DNA of 64,000 bases from CAYZJV01 sp964473245 (GCA_964473245.1 CAYYOL010000004.1:12834-76833), one strand, 5' to 3'; numbered from the stretch's first letter, positions 9,201 to 18,008 are shown. Translations and numbers: made by a program. The notes: generated from the sequence alone by a model not told the origin.

Positions 9201-9420
9201 AGCGGTACAGAATCTCCGAAAGGAACAAGGATTCGATGTCTCTGACCGAATTGCACTCTCTGTATATGGAGAGGCTGTCGTCCAGGAGGCTTTCACTGCA
9301 TTCAACGCATATATCACTAGGGAAACGCTTGCGGACGAGTCGAAATTCTCCGATGAACCACAAGCGGTTGAGATTCCCTGTGGCGATACCACGGCAAAGA
9401 TCGCCGCAGTGAAACGGTAA
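6289..9420 (+). CDS. ileS: isoleucyl-tRNA synthetase, eukaryote-like (IleRS2) type
   Basis: Charges tRNA-Ile with isoleucine. The 1043-residue class I synthetase has the HIGH motif as HFGH (55-58) in GPPFATGLPHFGH and the KMSKS motif exactly as KMSKS (596-600) in KKMSKSLKNYSDPMD, with the large editing domain between them and an anticodon-binding domain after. The sequences around both motifs match the eukaryote-like IleRS2 clade rather than the ordinary bacterial IleRS1, and there is no C-terminal cysteine zinc finger. IleRS2 enzymes are generally less sensitive to mupirocin; that property is inferred here. A GAGGAG site precedes ATG 6289. Confidence 0.97.
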   Translation: MFNPVDPKVDFPKMEENIQKFWEEHDIYQKSVENRSADNEYVFYDGPPFATGLPHFGHLVPGTIKDLYPRYQTMKGKRVNRRFGWDCHGLPVEYEIEKSLNITGHKAVMEYGVAKFNEQCRSIVLRYTSEWKATINRMGRWVDFENGYRTMDTDYMESIWWVFKTLHEKGLIYEGYNILPYSPALATPLSNFEVNLGGYQDVVDPAVTVRFKIDGEQDTYFLAWTTTPWTLPSNLALALGPDIDYVKVKDVKDEVFYILGEGRLDHYYKDPSDYEIVQRYKGKELAGLRYEPLFPFFAHLKQDGAFLAVLGDYVSVEDGSGIVHTAPGFGEDDYQVLKGTGIPVVCPIDDDCKFTEEVPLWEGVFVKDADSSIVKWLKENGKLVKRENYLHSYPFCYRTHKPLIYRAMACWYVDVTKLKSSMLNANDQITWMPAHLKHGRFGKWLEGARDWAISRNRFWGNPIPVWKSDSSDHVEVIGSIDELEEKSGVRVTDLHKHFVDDITWPSPDGKGTMRRIPDVLDCWFESGSMPYAQNHYPFEHKEFVEEHFPADFICEGLDQTRGWFYTLVIIGAALFDKPAFLNCVTNGIVLTADGKKMSKSLKNYSDPMDLVGQYGADALRFALMNSAVTRAEDLKFSEDGVKEVLKTLIIPLWNAYSFFVTYANIDGYEPSVSSFEQLTNPMDRWIVSASEALAQEVGDAWDHYETQRGCTAIVSFLDSLNNWYIRRSRRRFWRSENDSDKKQAYDTLYRVLMTVIHAAAPVIPFTTDEIFLNLKTDTMCESIHLSDFPTYDENQRDFLLERKMELTRQAITMGRSLRSIHNIKIRQPLKQLYLVTRDPEEREILSTMQDIIEEELNIKQITIQADESGLVSYQAKANFKVLGKQLGKHMKEVAALIQEMESDTIASILDGGSVSLSYAGGEIEIGLDDIIVQRFEKEHLKVINEGQLTVGFDTEITQDLLLEGIARDIVRAVQNLRKEQGFDVSDRIALSVYGEAVVQEAFTAFNAYITRETLADESKFSDEPQAVEIPCGDTTAKIAAVKR

Positions 9421-9435
9421 CGGGGCGGGCGGACG

Positions 9436-10380
9436 ATGCGCACGAAGCGGACCGGTATTGTTACGTGCACCATCTGTGCAATCGTGCTTCTATCGCTCGT
9501 TTCGTGTGTCCATAGACCCTTTGCCGATGAGTATTATTTCCAAGCCATGGGAGAGCCGCAGGATATTGTGGTCACCATGGATATGCAGCGAATCGATAGA
9601 CTTCCCGGAGCTTCTGCTCTTACGCACTCGGAGGACCCCTCGTTCGCTCAACTTTTATCTCGAATCGATCGACTCTCGGTCACGCTCTACAATCCTGCAG
9701 CATTGGAACTTACCGATGATGTGATCGACATGCAAGATATCGACTCATACGAGTTCTATGGTGGAGTGGAGGGGAATATCCCTGCATTTCTCACCAACAG
9801 TATGCTTTTGTGGAACGATGATTGGGAGAAAGTCGAAGAGGGGCGTGTACGCTATTACCGGAACGATTGGTTGGGCTTGGATGTCTACGCGCCGCAACGA
9901 GGCTTGCTTCTGTTTGCCAGTGACAACTACATGAAAGTCTATCAGGATACCTACAAGCACCGGGTCACCCGGATACAGCGAGGACTCGCCGATCGGATGG
10001 CGAATGCCCTGTTCGGTTTCTATATCGCCAGCCCGCAGGCTATGATCGATGTAGGACTCGCCATACCCCAGACGGTGCTTGCTCAGATGGAATCCATGGT
10101 CCTGGTGATCGAGGAACACGATGATCAGACGCTCTCACTCGGTGGAGTCCTTACCATGCATACCCCGAAGTTAGCCAACTCTCTTTCCATTCTCCTGAAA
10201 AGTTCGTATATTTCAGAGAAGCGAAGAAATCGGGAACCACTCGGAGATTTGACGAATCTGTTCATTCTTGAAGAGGCTGCTGTTCACATAAACGGCATGT
10301 CCCTTTCAGAGGAGCAATACGCCACATTCTCAGAGCTGTTCGGCTCGCTCACTACCATAACTACAGGAGAAAAAAGATAA
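9436..10380 (+). CDS. uncharacterised lipoprotein
   Basis: A 314-residue protein of unknown function. The N-terminus is a lipoprotein signal: basic MRTKRTG, a hydrophobic stretch, then the lipobox LVSC with the acylated Cys near residue 24. The rest is a soluble alpha/beta domain without cysteine-rich or repeat features; I see no catalytic motif. It begins 15 bases after ileS and ends one base before the zinc-ribbon gene, so the three are probably one transcript. It would be exported and anchored in a membrane, possibly by the Lol system encoded at 31.5-34.7 kb. Confidence 0.85.
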   Translation: MRTKRTGIVTCTICAIVLLSLVSCVHRPFADEYYFQAMGEPQDIVVTMDMQRIDRLPGASALTHSEDPSFAQLLSRIDRLSVTLYNPAALELTDDVIDMQDIDSYEFYGGVEGNIPAFLTNSMLLWNDDWEKVEEGRVRYYRNDWLGLDVYAPQRGLLLFASDNYMKVYQDTYKHRVTRIQRGLADRMANALFGFYIASPQAMIDVGLAIPQTVLAQMESMVLVIEEHDDQTLSLGGVLTMHTPKLANSLSILLKSSYISEKRRNREPLGDLTNLFILEEAAVHINGMSLSEEQYATFSELFGSLTTITTGEKR

Positions 10381-10381
10381 T

Positions 10382-10612
10382 ATGCCCACCTATGAGTACG
10401 CATGTGATTCTTGCAATCATCAGTTCGAGGCTATGCAAAGCATGTCAGATGAGCCACTTACGGAGTGTCCCCAGTGTTCCGGCAAAGTCCGTCGTATGTT
10501 TGGATTGAGCTCAGTGATATTCAAAGGGAGCGGGTTCTACTGCACAGACACGAAGAAGAGCGATCCGGGAAAAGAGTCTTCGTGTGCCAACTGTCCAGGG
10601 TCAAACAGTTAA
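10382..10612 (+). CDS. FmdB-type zinc-ribbon protein
   Basis: A 76-residue protein of the FmdB/CxxC_CxxC_SSSS family. It starts with the family's MPTYEYAC pattern, with two cysteine pairs (CDSC at 8-11 and CPQC at about 31-34) making a zinc ribbon, then the RRMFG and FKGSGFYCTD segments. The original FmdB was proposed as a regulator in methanol/amide metabolism, but most members have no known role. A further CANC near the C-terminus is extra. Its last 12 bases overlap the convergent thiI gene. Confidence 0.9.
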   Translation: MPTYEYACDSCNHQFEAMQSMSDEPLTECPQCSGKVRRMFGLSSVIFKGSGFYCTDTKKSDPGKESSCANCPGSNS

Positions 10613-11767
10613 TATCTCGGTAGCCGCAACAGCCTGATCAAGCACTTCCTCAATACCCATGGCATTATAGTTTGCTGTGATACGTTCGAGATGTGGCCGT
10701 ACCAGCGGGTGTTTTGGGCTGAATATCGTACAACAGTCCTCATACGGTAGAATGGATGTCTCGTACGTGCCGATCTCCCTACTGGTCTCCACTATTTCGC
10801 CCTTGTCCATCCCGATCAGCGGTCTGAAGATGGGTAGCTGTGACATGCTGTTGGTGAACGCGAGACTCTCTAGCGTCTGCGATGCCACCTGACTCAGAGA
10901 CTCTCCCGTAACGATAGCTAAGCAGTCACGCTTGTTGGCTAGCAGGTTCGCGATTCGCACCATGCATGCTCGCATGAGCAGGGTGTTCTCCTCAGCATTG
11001 CTGTGCGTCTTGATATGAAGCTGGACATCGGTGAATGGGACAATATGGAGTGTGATACCACTACAGTAGGGGCTGAGAATTCGTGCAAGCTCCACCACTT
11101 TCTCTTTCGCTTCATCCGATGTATAGGGATACGCATGGAAATAGACTGCTTCCTGTCTCAAACCACGCTTCGCCATGCGATAGGCGGCTACTGGACTATC
11201 TATACCACCAGAAAGCATGAGCATGCCACGACCGGCTGTTCCCACCGGAAGACCTCCAGGACCGGGTTCCAAAGACGCGTACAGATATGCCTTATCTCTG
11301 ATCTCGACATAGAGTGTTTTATCGGGGTGGTGTACATCTACCGACAGATCTGGTTGAGCAGTGAGTATCTGGTGGCCCAGATCCCCCGAAATCTCATACG
11401 AGGTGAGTGAGAATTTCTTGTCGGCTCGAACAGTCTCGACCTTGAAGGTTTTGGTGTTCTTAAGGAAATGATCGCTCGCTGCGATCGCGACCGCTGCTTC
11501 TCTGATATCTTCCATATCTTTCTTGCAGGTGGTGGCTTTCGAGTAGCCTACCACGCCGAACGATGTCGCCAGAGCTCTCCTGACTAGATCTTCCGGAGCT
11601 GCCGCTTCCACCTCGATATAGAGTCTTCCCTTCTGCTTCTTGAAGAAGTTCTTAAACGGGCGGAGCTTGTACTTAATATTATCCTTGAGCTTCTTCTCAA
11701 AGAAACTGCGATTTTGTCCTTTGAGGCTGATCTCTCCCAGCCGTACCAAATAGAGTGTCATTTCCAT
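10601..11767 (-). CDS. thiI: tRNA 4-thiouridine synthetase ThiI (no rhodanese domain)
   Basis: ThiI makes 4-thiouridine at position 8 of tRNA and in some species supplies sulfur for thiamine. The 388-residue protein has an N-terminal ferredoxin-like plus THUMP RNA-binding region (about 1-170) and an adenylating PP-loop domain with SGGIDSPVAAY near residue 185. It ends in LPYEDCCTIFSPKHP and lacks the C-terminal rhodanese domain of the E. coli protein, so the persulfide must be handled by another cysteine. The upstream neighbour, separated by a single base, is a cysteine desulfurase, the sulfur donor expected for such short ThiI proteins. Confidence 0.95.
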   Translation of the reverse strand: MEMTLYLVRLGEISLKGQNRSFFEKKLKDNIKYKLRPFKNFFKKQKGRLYIEVEAAAPEDLVRRALATSFGVVGYSKATTCKKDMEDIREAAVAIAASDHFLKNTKTFKVETVRADKKFSLTSYEISGDLGHQILTAQPDLSVDVHHPDKTLYVEIRDKAYLYASLEPGPGGLPVGTAGRGMLMLSGGIDSPVAAYRMAKRGLRQEAVYFHAYPYTSDEAKEKVVELARILSPYCSGITLHIVPFTDVQLHIKTHSNAEENTLLMRACMVRIANLLANKRDCLAIVTGESLSQVASQTLESLAFTNSMSQLPIFRPLIGMDKGEIVETSREIGTYETSILPYEDCCTIFSPKHPLVRPHLERITANYNAMGIEEVLDQAVAATEILTV

Positions 11768-11768
11768 G

Positions 11769-12962
11769 TTATCGTTTCCTCATGAGGGAGGACATCTTTC
11801 GAGCCTCCCGAATCATTGTCTCAGCTAGTAGTCTGATCTGGTGTTCGTCGGTATCTGCACCGAACGAGATTCGAACTGCCGACCCGGCGTCGGTAGATGC
11901 AATACCTGCACCGGTCAAAAGATCATTGGACCCTTTCGAGGCATTGTTCGAACATGCCGAACCACTCGAAATGCAGAATCCTTTGTCATACATGATGCGC
12001 GTGAACACCTCCGAAGGGATATGCGGTACGACACAGGTGAATATGAATGGCGTGCACTGGTGAAAAGAAGTAAATGGTGGACTGATCAATTTCACCAGCG
12101 ATCCTTCTTCAGCGATAGATTTCTCGAAGAGCCTCCGTAGCAAGGCACCTTGTTCCAGCGACTCCCCCTCTGTCAGCACTGCCTCCTCTAGGGCTATGTT
12201 CATTGCTACAATGGCGGCGAGATGTTCGGTTCCTGGCCGTATACCCCGTTCCTGCCCACCTCCTCGGGAGAGTGGTTCCCAAGATTCGCTTCGGAGGTAG
12301 AGGAAGCCTGTCCCCTTCGGCCCCTGAAATTTATGTGCACTGAACGAGGCTGAATCGACACCGAGCGAGCCTAGGTTGAAGGGGATCTTTCCTGGAGCCT
12401 GCACTGCGTCGCAGTGAACATGAACTCTCCTTCCATACCTTTGTTCGTGATTTCGAATCACTCGAGTCAGCTCACTCATATCCTGAACAGTTCCCAGGAC
12501 GTTGTTCACGAGCATGATGCATACCATCTGAGTCGTTTCATTCAGTGCTTGTGCTAGGGACTCTGGATCCACATAGCCACCAGGAGCTCGCACTAGCTCG
12601 ACTTCGTAGCCATGTGATTCCAGTATGCGTCTGTACTGGAGCACCGAGTCGTGTTCTATAGCACTGAGAACGACTCGGCCTGGATTCGGTCGCCACAGAA
12701 GAGACTGCAGTATGATCGCATTGCTCTCTGTCGCTCCAGAGGTGTATATGATCTCTTTCGGCGATACTTTGAGCAGTCGAGCTGTCCGCTCGCGTTCCGC
12801 ATGAAGGGCCTTCGCTGCCGCAACGCCATCCTTGTGGAGGGCACTGGGGTTTCCCCGGTAGTTTCTCGCTGTCTCTACATATGCCTGGATGGACCGCTCA
12901 CTCATCGGTGAGGTTGCTGCCCAATCGAAGTAGTATGGAATCATGGTTGTATCATGGTCCAA
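11769..12962 (-). CDS. cysteine desulfurase (NifS/IscS-like), probable ThiI partner
   Basis: A PLP-dependent class V aminotransferase-fold enzyme that removes sulfur from cysteine as a persulfide. Key segments are TSGATESN (substrate/PLP binding), SFSAHKFQGPKG with the PLP lysine, and SSGSACS with the catalytic cysteine. Length is 397 residues if translation starts at TTG 12962, which has an AAAGGT site upstream; an alternative is ATG 12944 (MIPYYFDWAAT), which fits the family N-terminus but has no obvious ribosome-binding site. It is followed after one base by thiI, the same pairing as NifZ-ThiI in Bacillus, so dedicated sulfur transfer to tRNA is likely. Confidence 0.93.
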   Translation of the reverse strand: MDHDTTMIPYYFDWAATSPMSERSIQAYVETARNYRGNPSALHKDGVAAAKALHAERERTARLLKVSPKEIIYTSGATESNAIILQSLLWRPNPGRVVLSAIEHDSVLQYRRILESHGYEVELVRAPGGYVDPESLAQALNETTQMVCIMLVNNVLGTVQDMSELTRVIRNHEQRYGRRVHVHCDAVQAPGKIPFNLGSLGVDSASFSAHKFQGPKGTGFLYLRSESWEPLSRGGGQERGIRPGTEHLAAIVAMNIALEEAVLTEGESLEQGALLRRLFEKSIAEEGSLVKLISPPFTSFHQCTPFIFTCVVPHIPSEVFTRIMYDKGFCISSGSACSNNASKGSNDLLTGAGIASTDAGSAVRISFGADTDEHQIRLLAETMIREARKMSSLMRKR

Positions 12963-13022
12963 ATCGATACCTTTTGCAATAACTTGCCTTGTCTCTCCCC
13001 CTGTTTCGGAGTATAACGAGGT

Positions 13023-14060
13023 ATGCAGAAACTCTATTCATGCAACCTTGGTACCAGGAATTCCGATGTCTATACCGTTGATTCATTGGATACACTCGAT
13101 GCACGGTATGAGGAACGCAACCCAGCGATACTTTGGGTAGCAGATCGTAATACACAACACTTGGTTCCAAAAGGGGCTGTGAGTGTTGTTCTAGAGGCCG
13201 GGGAGTCGGAGAAGGGGTGGTCGAGTATAGAGAGGATCGTTCGTGCGGCACAAAGACATGCTATTGCACGAGATGGTCGCCTTATCGCCCTCGGTGGAGG
13301 CGTCGTGTGTGATATGACGGCATTCGCCGCTTCGATCTATATGCGTGGTTGTGCTCTGACATTGATCCCCACCACGCTGCTCGCGATGGTAGATGCCTCG
13401 CTCGGTGGAAAAACTGCGATAGACTTGTTGGGAATGAAGAATCTCGTAGGAACGTTCTACCCTGCAGATGAGATTATGATCTATCCTGATGCCCTGCAAA
13501 CCCTTCATGCACATGAGTTCACCAATGGGCTTGGAGAGGTGCTCAAGCATGCTATTCTCGCTCCGGACACCACGCTCACGCAAATGCTCTCAGAGAGAAG
13601 AGAGCTCGTGATCGGTCGTGAACAGCGTGCACTTGAACAGATCATTGCACTCTCATTAGATGTTAAGCGGAGCTATATTGAGCGAGATCCCACCGAGAAG
13701 CTTGGAATCCGAGATGCATTGAATCTCGGTCATACCTTTGCACATGCACTGGAATCGGTGGGGAACATGAGCACCTGGTCACACGGAGAGGCTGTTGCTT
13801 GGGGTGTTATCAGAGCTCTCGATGCAGGGGTCGCCATGGGTATCACAGACGCCTCGTTCGCCGAAACGTATCGTCGCCTGTTTGTCGAGTACGGTTTCGA
13901 CACCACGGTACGCCTTTCCGATATTGAATTGTTCCTCGAAGCACTTGCGAGTGACAAGAAGCGGAGGCAGGGGCACGTACGCTTCGTGCTCATGGAGGGG
14001 CAGGGACGCTACCGTTTGCAGAGACTTGAGGAGTCTCTGATCAGACAGGTCATAGCATAG
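13023..14060 (+). CDS. aroB: 3-dehydroquinate synthase
   Basis: Second step of the shikimate pathway: converts DAHP to 3-dehydroquinate with NAD and a divalent metal. The 345-residue protein shows the NAD-binding GGGVVCDMTAFAAS, the PTTLLAMVDASLGGKTA segment, the metal-binding GLGEVLKH and the histidine-rich NLGHTFAHALE. It is transcribed divergently from the cysteine desulfurase with a 60-bp gap, and ACGAGG lies just before the ATG. No other shikimate genes are adjacent; chorismate mutase (aroH) is 30 kb away. Confidence 0.95.
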   Translation: MQKLYSCNLGTRNSDVYTVDSLDTLDARYEERNPAILWVADRNTQHLVPKGAVSVVLEAGESEKGWSSIERIVRAAQRHAIARDGRLIALGGGVVCDMTAFAASIYMRGCALTLIPTTLLAMVDASLGGKTAIDLLGMKNLVGTFYPADEIMIYPDALQTLHAHEFTNGLGEVLKHAILAPDTTLTQMLSERRELVIGREQRALEQIIALSLDVKRSYIERDPTEKLGIRDALNLGHTFAHALESVGNMSTWSHGEAVAWGVIRALDAGVAMGITDASFAETYRRLFVEYGFDTTVRLSDIELFLEALASDKKRRQGHVRFVLMEGQGRYRLQRLEESLIRQVIA

Positions 14061-14095
14061 TCCCTGTGGTGACCGCGATCGTACTCGCAGCGAGA

Positions 14096-16600
14096 TCAAT
14101 CGTCGAAGAGTCTCAGATAGTGTTCGAATGCTTTCTTAGCCAGTCTTAACTCCTGACTGAAGGTACTTCCATCGACCTCATCGACCAGTTGACCGAGCGC
14201 ATACAAGGAAGAATCGAGTGCTTCAAAACCATTTCTCGTACTGCTGAAACGATACACTCCGTTACCCTGTGCATTGAATTGCACGAACCCGAGCTGTCGT
14301 TGCTTCTTTTTCAGTTTGCAGAGTGCAAGAATCCACATGAGATTATCGATAAGCGGACGTGGATCTCCTGCGGTGAATGTGCCAGATGGAGGAGATTCCA
14401 AAATTCCCTTCGATGGATCGATCTTTCCGTTCAGTTCGAGAATTTGGAAGAACTTGTCTCCAAAATGGATATACTGATTATGGTACAGGATCGCTGCAGG
14501 GAAGTTCTTCGGTCGTTTCGATGCTCCTTTGTTCGCAATCGCCAAATAGGAGAGATCTTCGTAGGGGATCACCACGACTCTCCGTTTTCCCTTCGAAGCA
14601 TGCACCATGGGGTACTCACGTTTGTATAGGGTAACCATGTTGCGAGAACCCTCCTGCGCGATCCGTTCCGACTTCTCCCTTCTCACCTGTTTCCCAGATT
14701 TCCGTTCCTCTTCCCGCAATCCGAGTAAGCGGGAGCCCAATCCAGGGGAGATAGTCTCGAGCCACTCCTTCTTGAGCGGAGAGACCGTACGCGCATACAT
14801 TCTGCTTGTCTGAACGATCTCTCCTGCAAGCAAAAACTGAGGCATCTCCTTGAACCAAGCAGATCCAGGGTGGATATAGATCTGATCGGCAGTAAGACTT
14901 TTGTACATACTCCGTTTCGCTCTGACGCAGACAAACTGCAATAGCCCGGCAGCAAGACAACAAAGATAGTCCTTCGTGGAACCTCCGGAACCGATCGGCA
15001 CACCGATATCGCTTACGATGCTCGCCAATTGCTCAGCTACATGATGTATTTCTGCCATCGAGGGGTAGTCCAGATATTTCTTCTTGCAATAGGCCTCTCG
15101 AGCCTCATTCGACGGTAACGCTCTCATGTGCTTGTACAGGTGAAGATAGGAGATAAAGTCTCCCTGCTCCGAGTTGAAAGACTGGTGAGCCTTTCGTGCC
15201 TCGTCCTCGAATCCGGGAGGGAAGATGAAGGGCGTCTTCGATGAGAGGAACGCAATGGCGATAAGTACTTCCTGCATCACGTTCGGATAGTGGAGCATGG
15301 CTTCAACCACCACACGGGCATGTCGTGGTAGCAGAGGAAACCGCACCATATGTTCACCGATAGTCGTGAGTTGTCGCTTGTCATCGATTGCCTCGATGAA
15401 TCGCAGTGTCTGCTCTGCACTAGAAATCGCACTTGCCTTTGGACGAGTAATAAAGGGGAAATATTCATAGTCGAAAATCCCCAGTTCGCTCATCCTCAAG
15501 ACGACCTCGGAGAGGTCCGTGCGAAGAATCTCTTCAAGCCCGAACTGTTCTCGTACTATGAAATCACGTCTCTCATAGAGACGAATACAGACGCCTGGAG
15601 CGGTTCTTCCCGCTCTGCCGGCACGCTGTTCACACGAACTTCGGCTTATGGGCAAACTCACCAGTGAGGAAGTGAAATTCTTCTGATTATAATAGTTTAT
15701 CTTTGCAATTCCAGAATCGATCACTGTCGTAATGCCGTCGATCGTGACACTGGTTTCCGCAATATTCGTAGCAACGACCACCTTCGTCTTTCCTTTCGGA
15801 GTGGGGATGAACACTCGCTCTTGCTCCTCTTTCGAAAGGCGTCCAAAGAGGGGGAGAATATGGAGCTTTCGACTGAATGAACTCGATTGAAGATGTTGCA
15901 TGCAAGTCTTGATATCGAACTCACCTGGAAGGAAGATCAGGATATCACCATCGGATTCTTGCATCCGCTTCTCCACCGTCGAGACGATCGTGGTGAACAA
16001 CTCTTCCGGGTTCTCCGTGCGTTTGATTGGACTGTACCGAACCTCGACCGGATGGATTCTGGCATCTATGCTGATAATCGGAGCATGGTCGAAGAAGTCA
16101 CTGAAAATCTTCGTATTGATCGTGGCAGAGGAGACGATCACCTTGAAGTCGGGTCGCTCTTTCAGCACTCGTTTGAGTAGACCCAGAACGAAGTCGATAT
16201 TGAGACTTCTTTCGTGAGCCTCGTCGACCAACATCACCGAATAGTGCGATAAGAGTGGGTCGGCTTTCAGCTCCATGAGGAGTATGCCATCGGTCATGAC
16301 CTTGATCTTCGTGTTTCGTTCGGTAGTGTCGCTGAAGCGCATCTTGTAACCGACATATCCCTGCTCTGCATCGAGCTGACGGGTAATGAATTCGGATACG
16401 GAGAGCGTAGCGATCCTTCTTGGTTGTGTAACACCGACAATAGCGTTCTTTGTGTATCCCGCTTCGTTCAGAATCAGTGGCAGTTGTGTGGTCTTCCCGG
16501 AGCCTGTGGGACTTTCGACGACAATCACTTGATTGTTCGCTAGGGCTTCGAGAATCTCCTTCCGGTGTTGATACACCGGTAGATGTGTCATGGTAAGCAC
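14096..16600 (-). CDS. hrpA: DEAH-box RNA helicase (HrpA-like)
   Basis: An ATP-dependent RNA helicase. The 834-residue protein contains SPTGSGKTTQLP (Walker A, about 30-40), TQPRRIAT (motif Ia), VDEAHERS (motif II, DEAH type), SSATI (motif III), NIAETSVTI and QRAGRAGR (motif VI), followed by HA2 and OB-fold-like regions. It is shorter than E. coli HrpA (about 1300 residues), lacking that C-terminal extension. Start is GTG 16600 with AAAGGA 8 bases upstream; an in-frame ATG at 16591 is the alternative. It follows hisS after 3 bases and is convergent with aroB. HrpA-type helicases act on stalled ribosomes and mRNA; the substrate here is not known. Confidence 0.9.
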   Translation of the reverse strand: MLTMTHLPVYQHRKEILEALANNQVIVVESPTGSGKTTQLPLILNEAGYTKNAIVGVTQPRRIATLSVSEFITRQLDAEQGYVGYKMRFSDTTERNTKIKVMTDGILLMELKADPLLSHYSVMLVDEAHERSLNIDFVLGLLKRVLKERPDFKVIVSSATINTKIFSDFFDHAPIISIDARIHPVEVRYSPIKRTENPEELFTTIVSTVEKRMQESDGDILIFLPGEFDIKTCMQHLQSSSFSRKLHILPLFGRLSKEEQERVFIPTPKGKTKVVVATNIAETSVTIDGITTVIDSGIAKINYYNQKNFTSSLVSLPISRSSCEQRAGRAGRTAPGVCIRLYERRDFIVREQFGLEEILRTDLSEVVLRMSELGIFDYEYFPFITRPKASAISSAEQTLRFIEAIDDKRQLTTIGEHMVRFPLLPRHARVVVEAMLHYPNVMQEVLIAIAFLSSKTPFIFPPGFEDEARKAHQSFNSEQGDFISYLHLYKHMRALPSNEAREAYCKKKYLDYPSMAEIHHVAEQLASIVSDIGVPIGSGGSTKDYLCCLAAGLLQFVCVRAKRSMYKSLTADQIYIHPGSAWFKEMPQFLLAGEIVQTSRMYARTVSPLKKEWLETISPGLGSRLLGLREEERKSGKQVRREKSERIAQEGSRNMVTLYKREYPMVHASKGKRRVVVIPYEDLSYLAIANKGASKRPKNFPAAILYHNQYIHFGDKFFQILELNGKIDPSKGILESPPSGTFTAGDPRPLIDNLMWILALCKLKKKQRQLGFVQFNAQGNGVYRFSSTRNGFEALDSSLYALGQLVDEVDGSTFSQELRLAKKAFEHYLRLFDD

Positions 16601-16603
16601 AGA

Positions 16604-17908
16604 TTAGTTCCTTTTGATGAGTTCCACTACCTCTGTGATGTTCAACCCGCGGTAATCGGTCCGAGTTGCTAGGTGTCGTACGGTGCAGCGTTGCTGTTCG
16701 ACTTCCTGTTCGGAAAAAAGTATGGCAAACGGTATATGATTCTGTTCAGCATACTTGAACTGGGCACCCATCTTCCTATCGGCTAGATACATGTCACAGC
16801 GAAGACCGGATTTGCGCAATTGAGCGGCGAATTTGTGGTAGTGGGGACGAAGTTTTTCGTCCTGATTGAGAATGATGACATCGCTGGAGGCGGTATCTTT
16901 GATCAGTGGGCTGCCAAGCTCCTCGAGTGCTGCAAGGAGACGATCGAGTCCTATCGAGGAGCCGACTCCTGGAAGGTGCTCTTTGGTGTACAGCGTCGCT
17001 AGATCGTTGTATCGGCCTCCTGAACAGACTGAGCCGATCGAGGGGAGATCGTCGAGAAATGTCTCATAGACTACTCCAGTATAGTAGTCGAGTCCTCGTG
17101 TGATGGACGGATCCAGACAGAAGGAATCACCGATACCCAACTCATCGAGCAGCCCGAAAATGGTTCGCATGCGATCCGTATGTTCGGTCTCACCCCCTGC
17201 GAGGAGAGAGAGTTGGTCGAGTACGGAGTCGTACGATCCCGAGGCATCGGTATTGATATAAGCGAGGATGCTGTTTGCTGCAGCGCGATCCTTCGTTATA
17301 TCTGAAAGTTGTGCAACGACAGCCTCTTCACCGATCTTTCTGAGTTTGTCGACGGTTCGGAGGATTTCAACTGAATTGTCCAGCACTCCTATATGGGAGA
17401 GAAATGCGTTAAACAACCCCCTGTGTGCAACGCGAATGGTGAAATGCGTGAGACCAAGAGCAGAGAGAGCGCTGTGCATCATACTGAGAATTTCTACATC
17501 TGCGTGTGCAGAATCGATACCGACTATGTCGAAATCGCACTGGTAGAACTCTCTGAACCGACCTCGTTGCGGATTCTCTCCTCTCCAGACCTTAGCTATA
17601 TGGAATCGTTTGAAGGGGAGGGCCAGCTCATGCAGGTGCCCCGCCATGAACCGCGCGAACGGGACGGTGAGGTCGAATCTGAGTGCGACATCTCTTCCCC
17701 CGTTGTCAGCGAAATGGAAAATCTGTTTATCGGTCTCACCACCACCTTTTCCAAGAAGCACCTCTGTATACTCGAGTACAGGTGTATCGATGGGAACGAA
17801 ACCATGCAACGAAAAGTCATGTTCGAGGGTCGCGATCACCTGTTTTCTCGTGATTTCCTGTGATGGGGTCGAATCTCTGAAGCCTTTCAGAACTTTAGGT
17901 TGAATCAT
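16604..17908 (-). CDS. hisS: histidyl-tRNA synthetase
   Basis: A class II synthetase that charges tRNA-His. The protein shows motif 2 (FKRFHIAKVWRGENPQRGRFRE...), the histidine-specific LDYYTGVVYE segment, motif 3 (GVGSSIGLDRLLAAL) and a C-terminal anticodon-binding domain. I chose ATG 17908 (MIQPKVLKGFRD) over ATG 17929 because CAGGAG lies about 9 bases before it while the upstream ATG has no ribosome-binding site; that gives 434 residues. It is the first gene of a two-gene unit with the helicase. A 14-bp inverted repeat lies just upstream at 17941. Confidence 0.96.
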   Translation of the reverse strand: MIQPKVLKGFRDSTPSQEITRKQVIATLEHDFSLHGFVPIDTPVLEYTEVLLGKGGGETDKQIFHFADNGGRDVALRFDLTVPFARFMAGHLHELALPFKRFHIAKVWRGENPQRGRFREFYQCDFDIVGIDSAHADVEILSMMHSALSALGLTHFTIRVAHRGLFNAFLSHIGVLDNSVEILRTVDKLRKIGEEAVVAQLSDITKDRAAANSILAYINTDASGSYDSVLDQLSLLAGGETEHTDRMRTIFGLLDELGIGDSFCLDPSITRGLDYYTGVVYETFLDDLPSIGSVCSGGRYNDLATLYTKEHLPGVGSSIGLDRLLAALEELGSPLIKDTASSDVIILNQDEKLRPHYHKFAAQLRKSGLRCDMYLADRKMGAQFKYAEQNHIPFAILFSEQEVEQQRCTVRHLATRTDYRGLNITEVVELIKRN

Positions 17909-17940
17909 GCGAAACAGCTCCTGTTGCATTTTTGGATGAG

Positions 17941-17954
17941 ATGGTATACACCAT
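17941..17954. promoter_or_regulatory. inverted repeat in the divergent hisS/pcnB gap
   Basis: ATGGT (17941-17945) and ACCAT (17950-17954) form a perfect inverted repeat with a 4-bp ATAC centre in the roughly 100-bp divergent control region. It could be an operator for either gene, but it is short and may be chance. No convincing promoter was identified around it. Confidence 0.25.
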
Positions 17955-18008
17955 AGAGTGTAAACAAATCCTCAGGAAACTGCAATAAGCCAAAGTGGTA
18001 CGCTACAC

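Noticed and set aside
8641..9363. A 240-codon minus-strand open frame within ileS (also 6856-7488)
   Set aside because: Both are shadows of the ileS coding frame; neither shows a start signal or recognisable protein.
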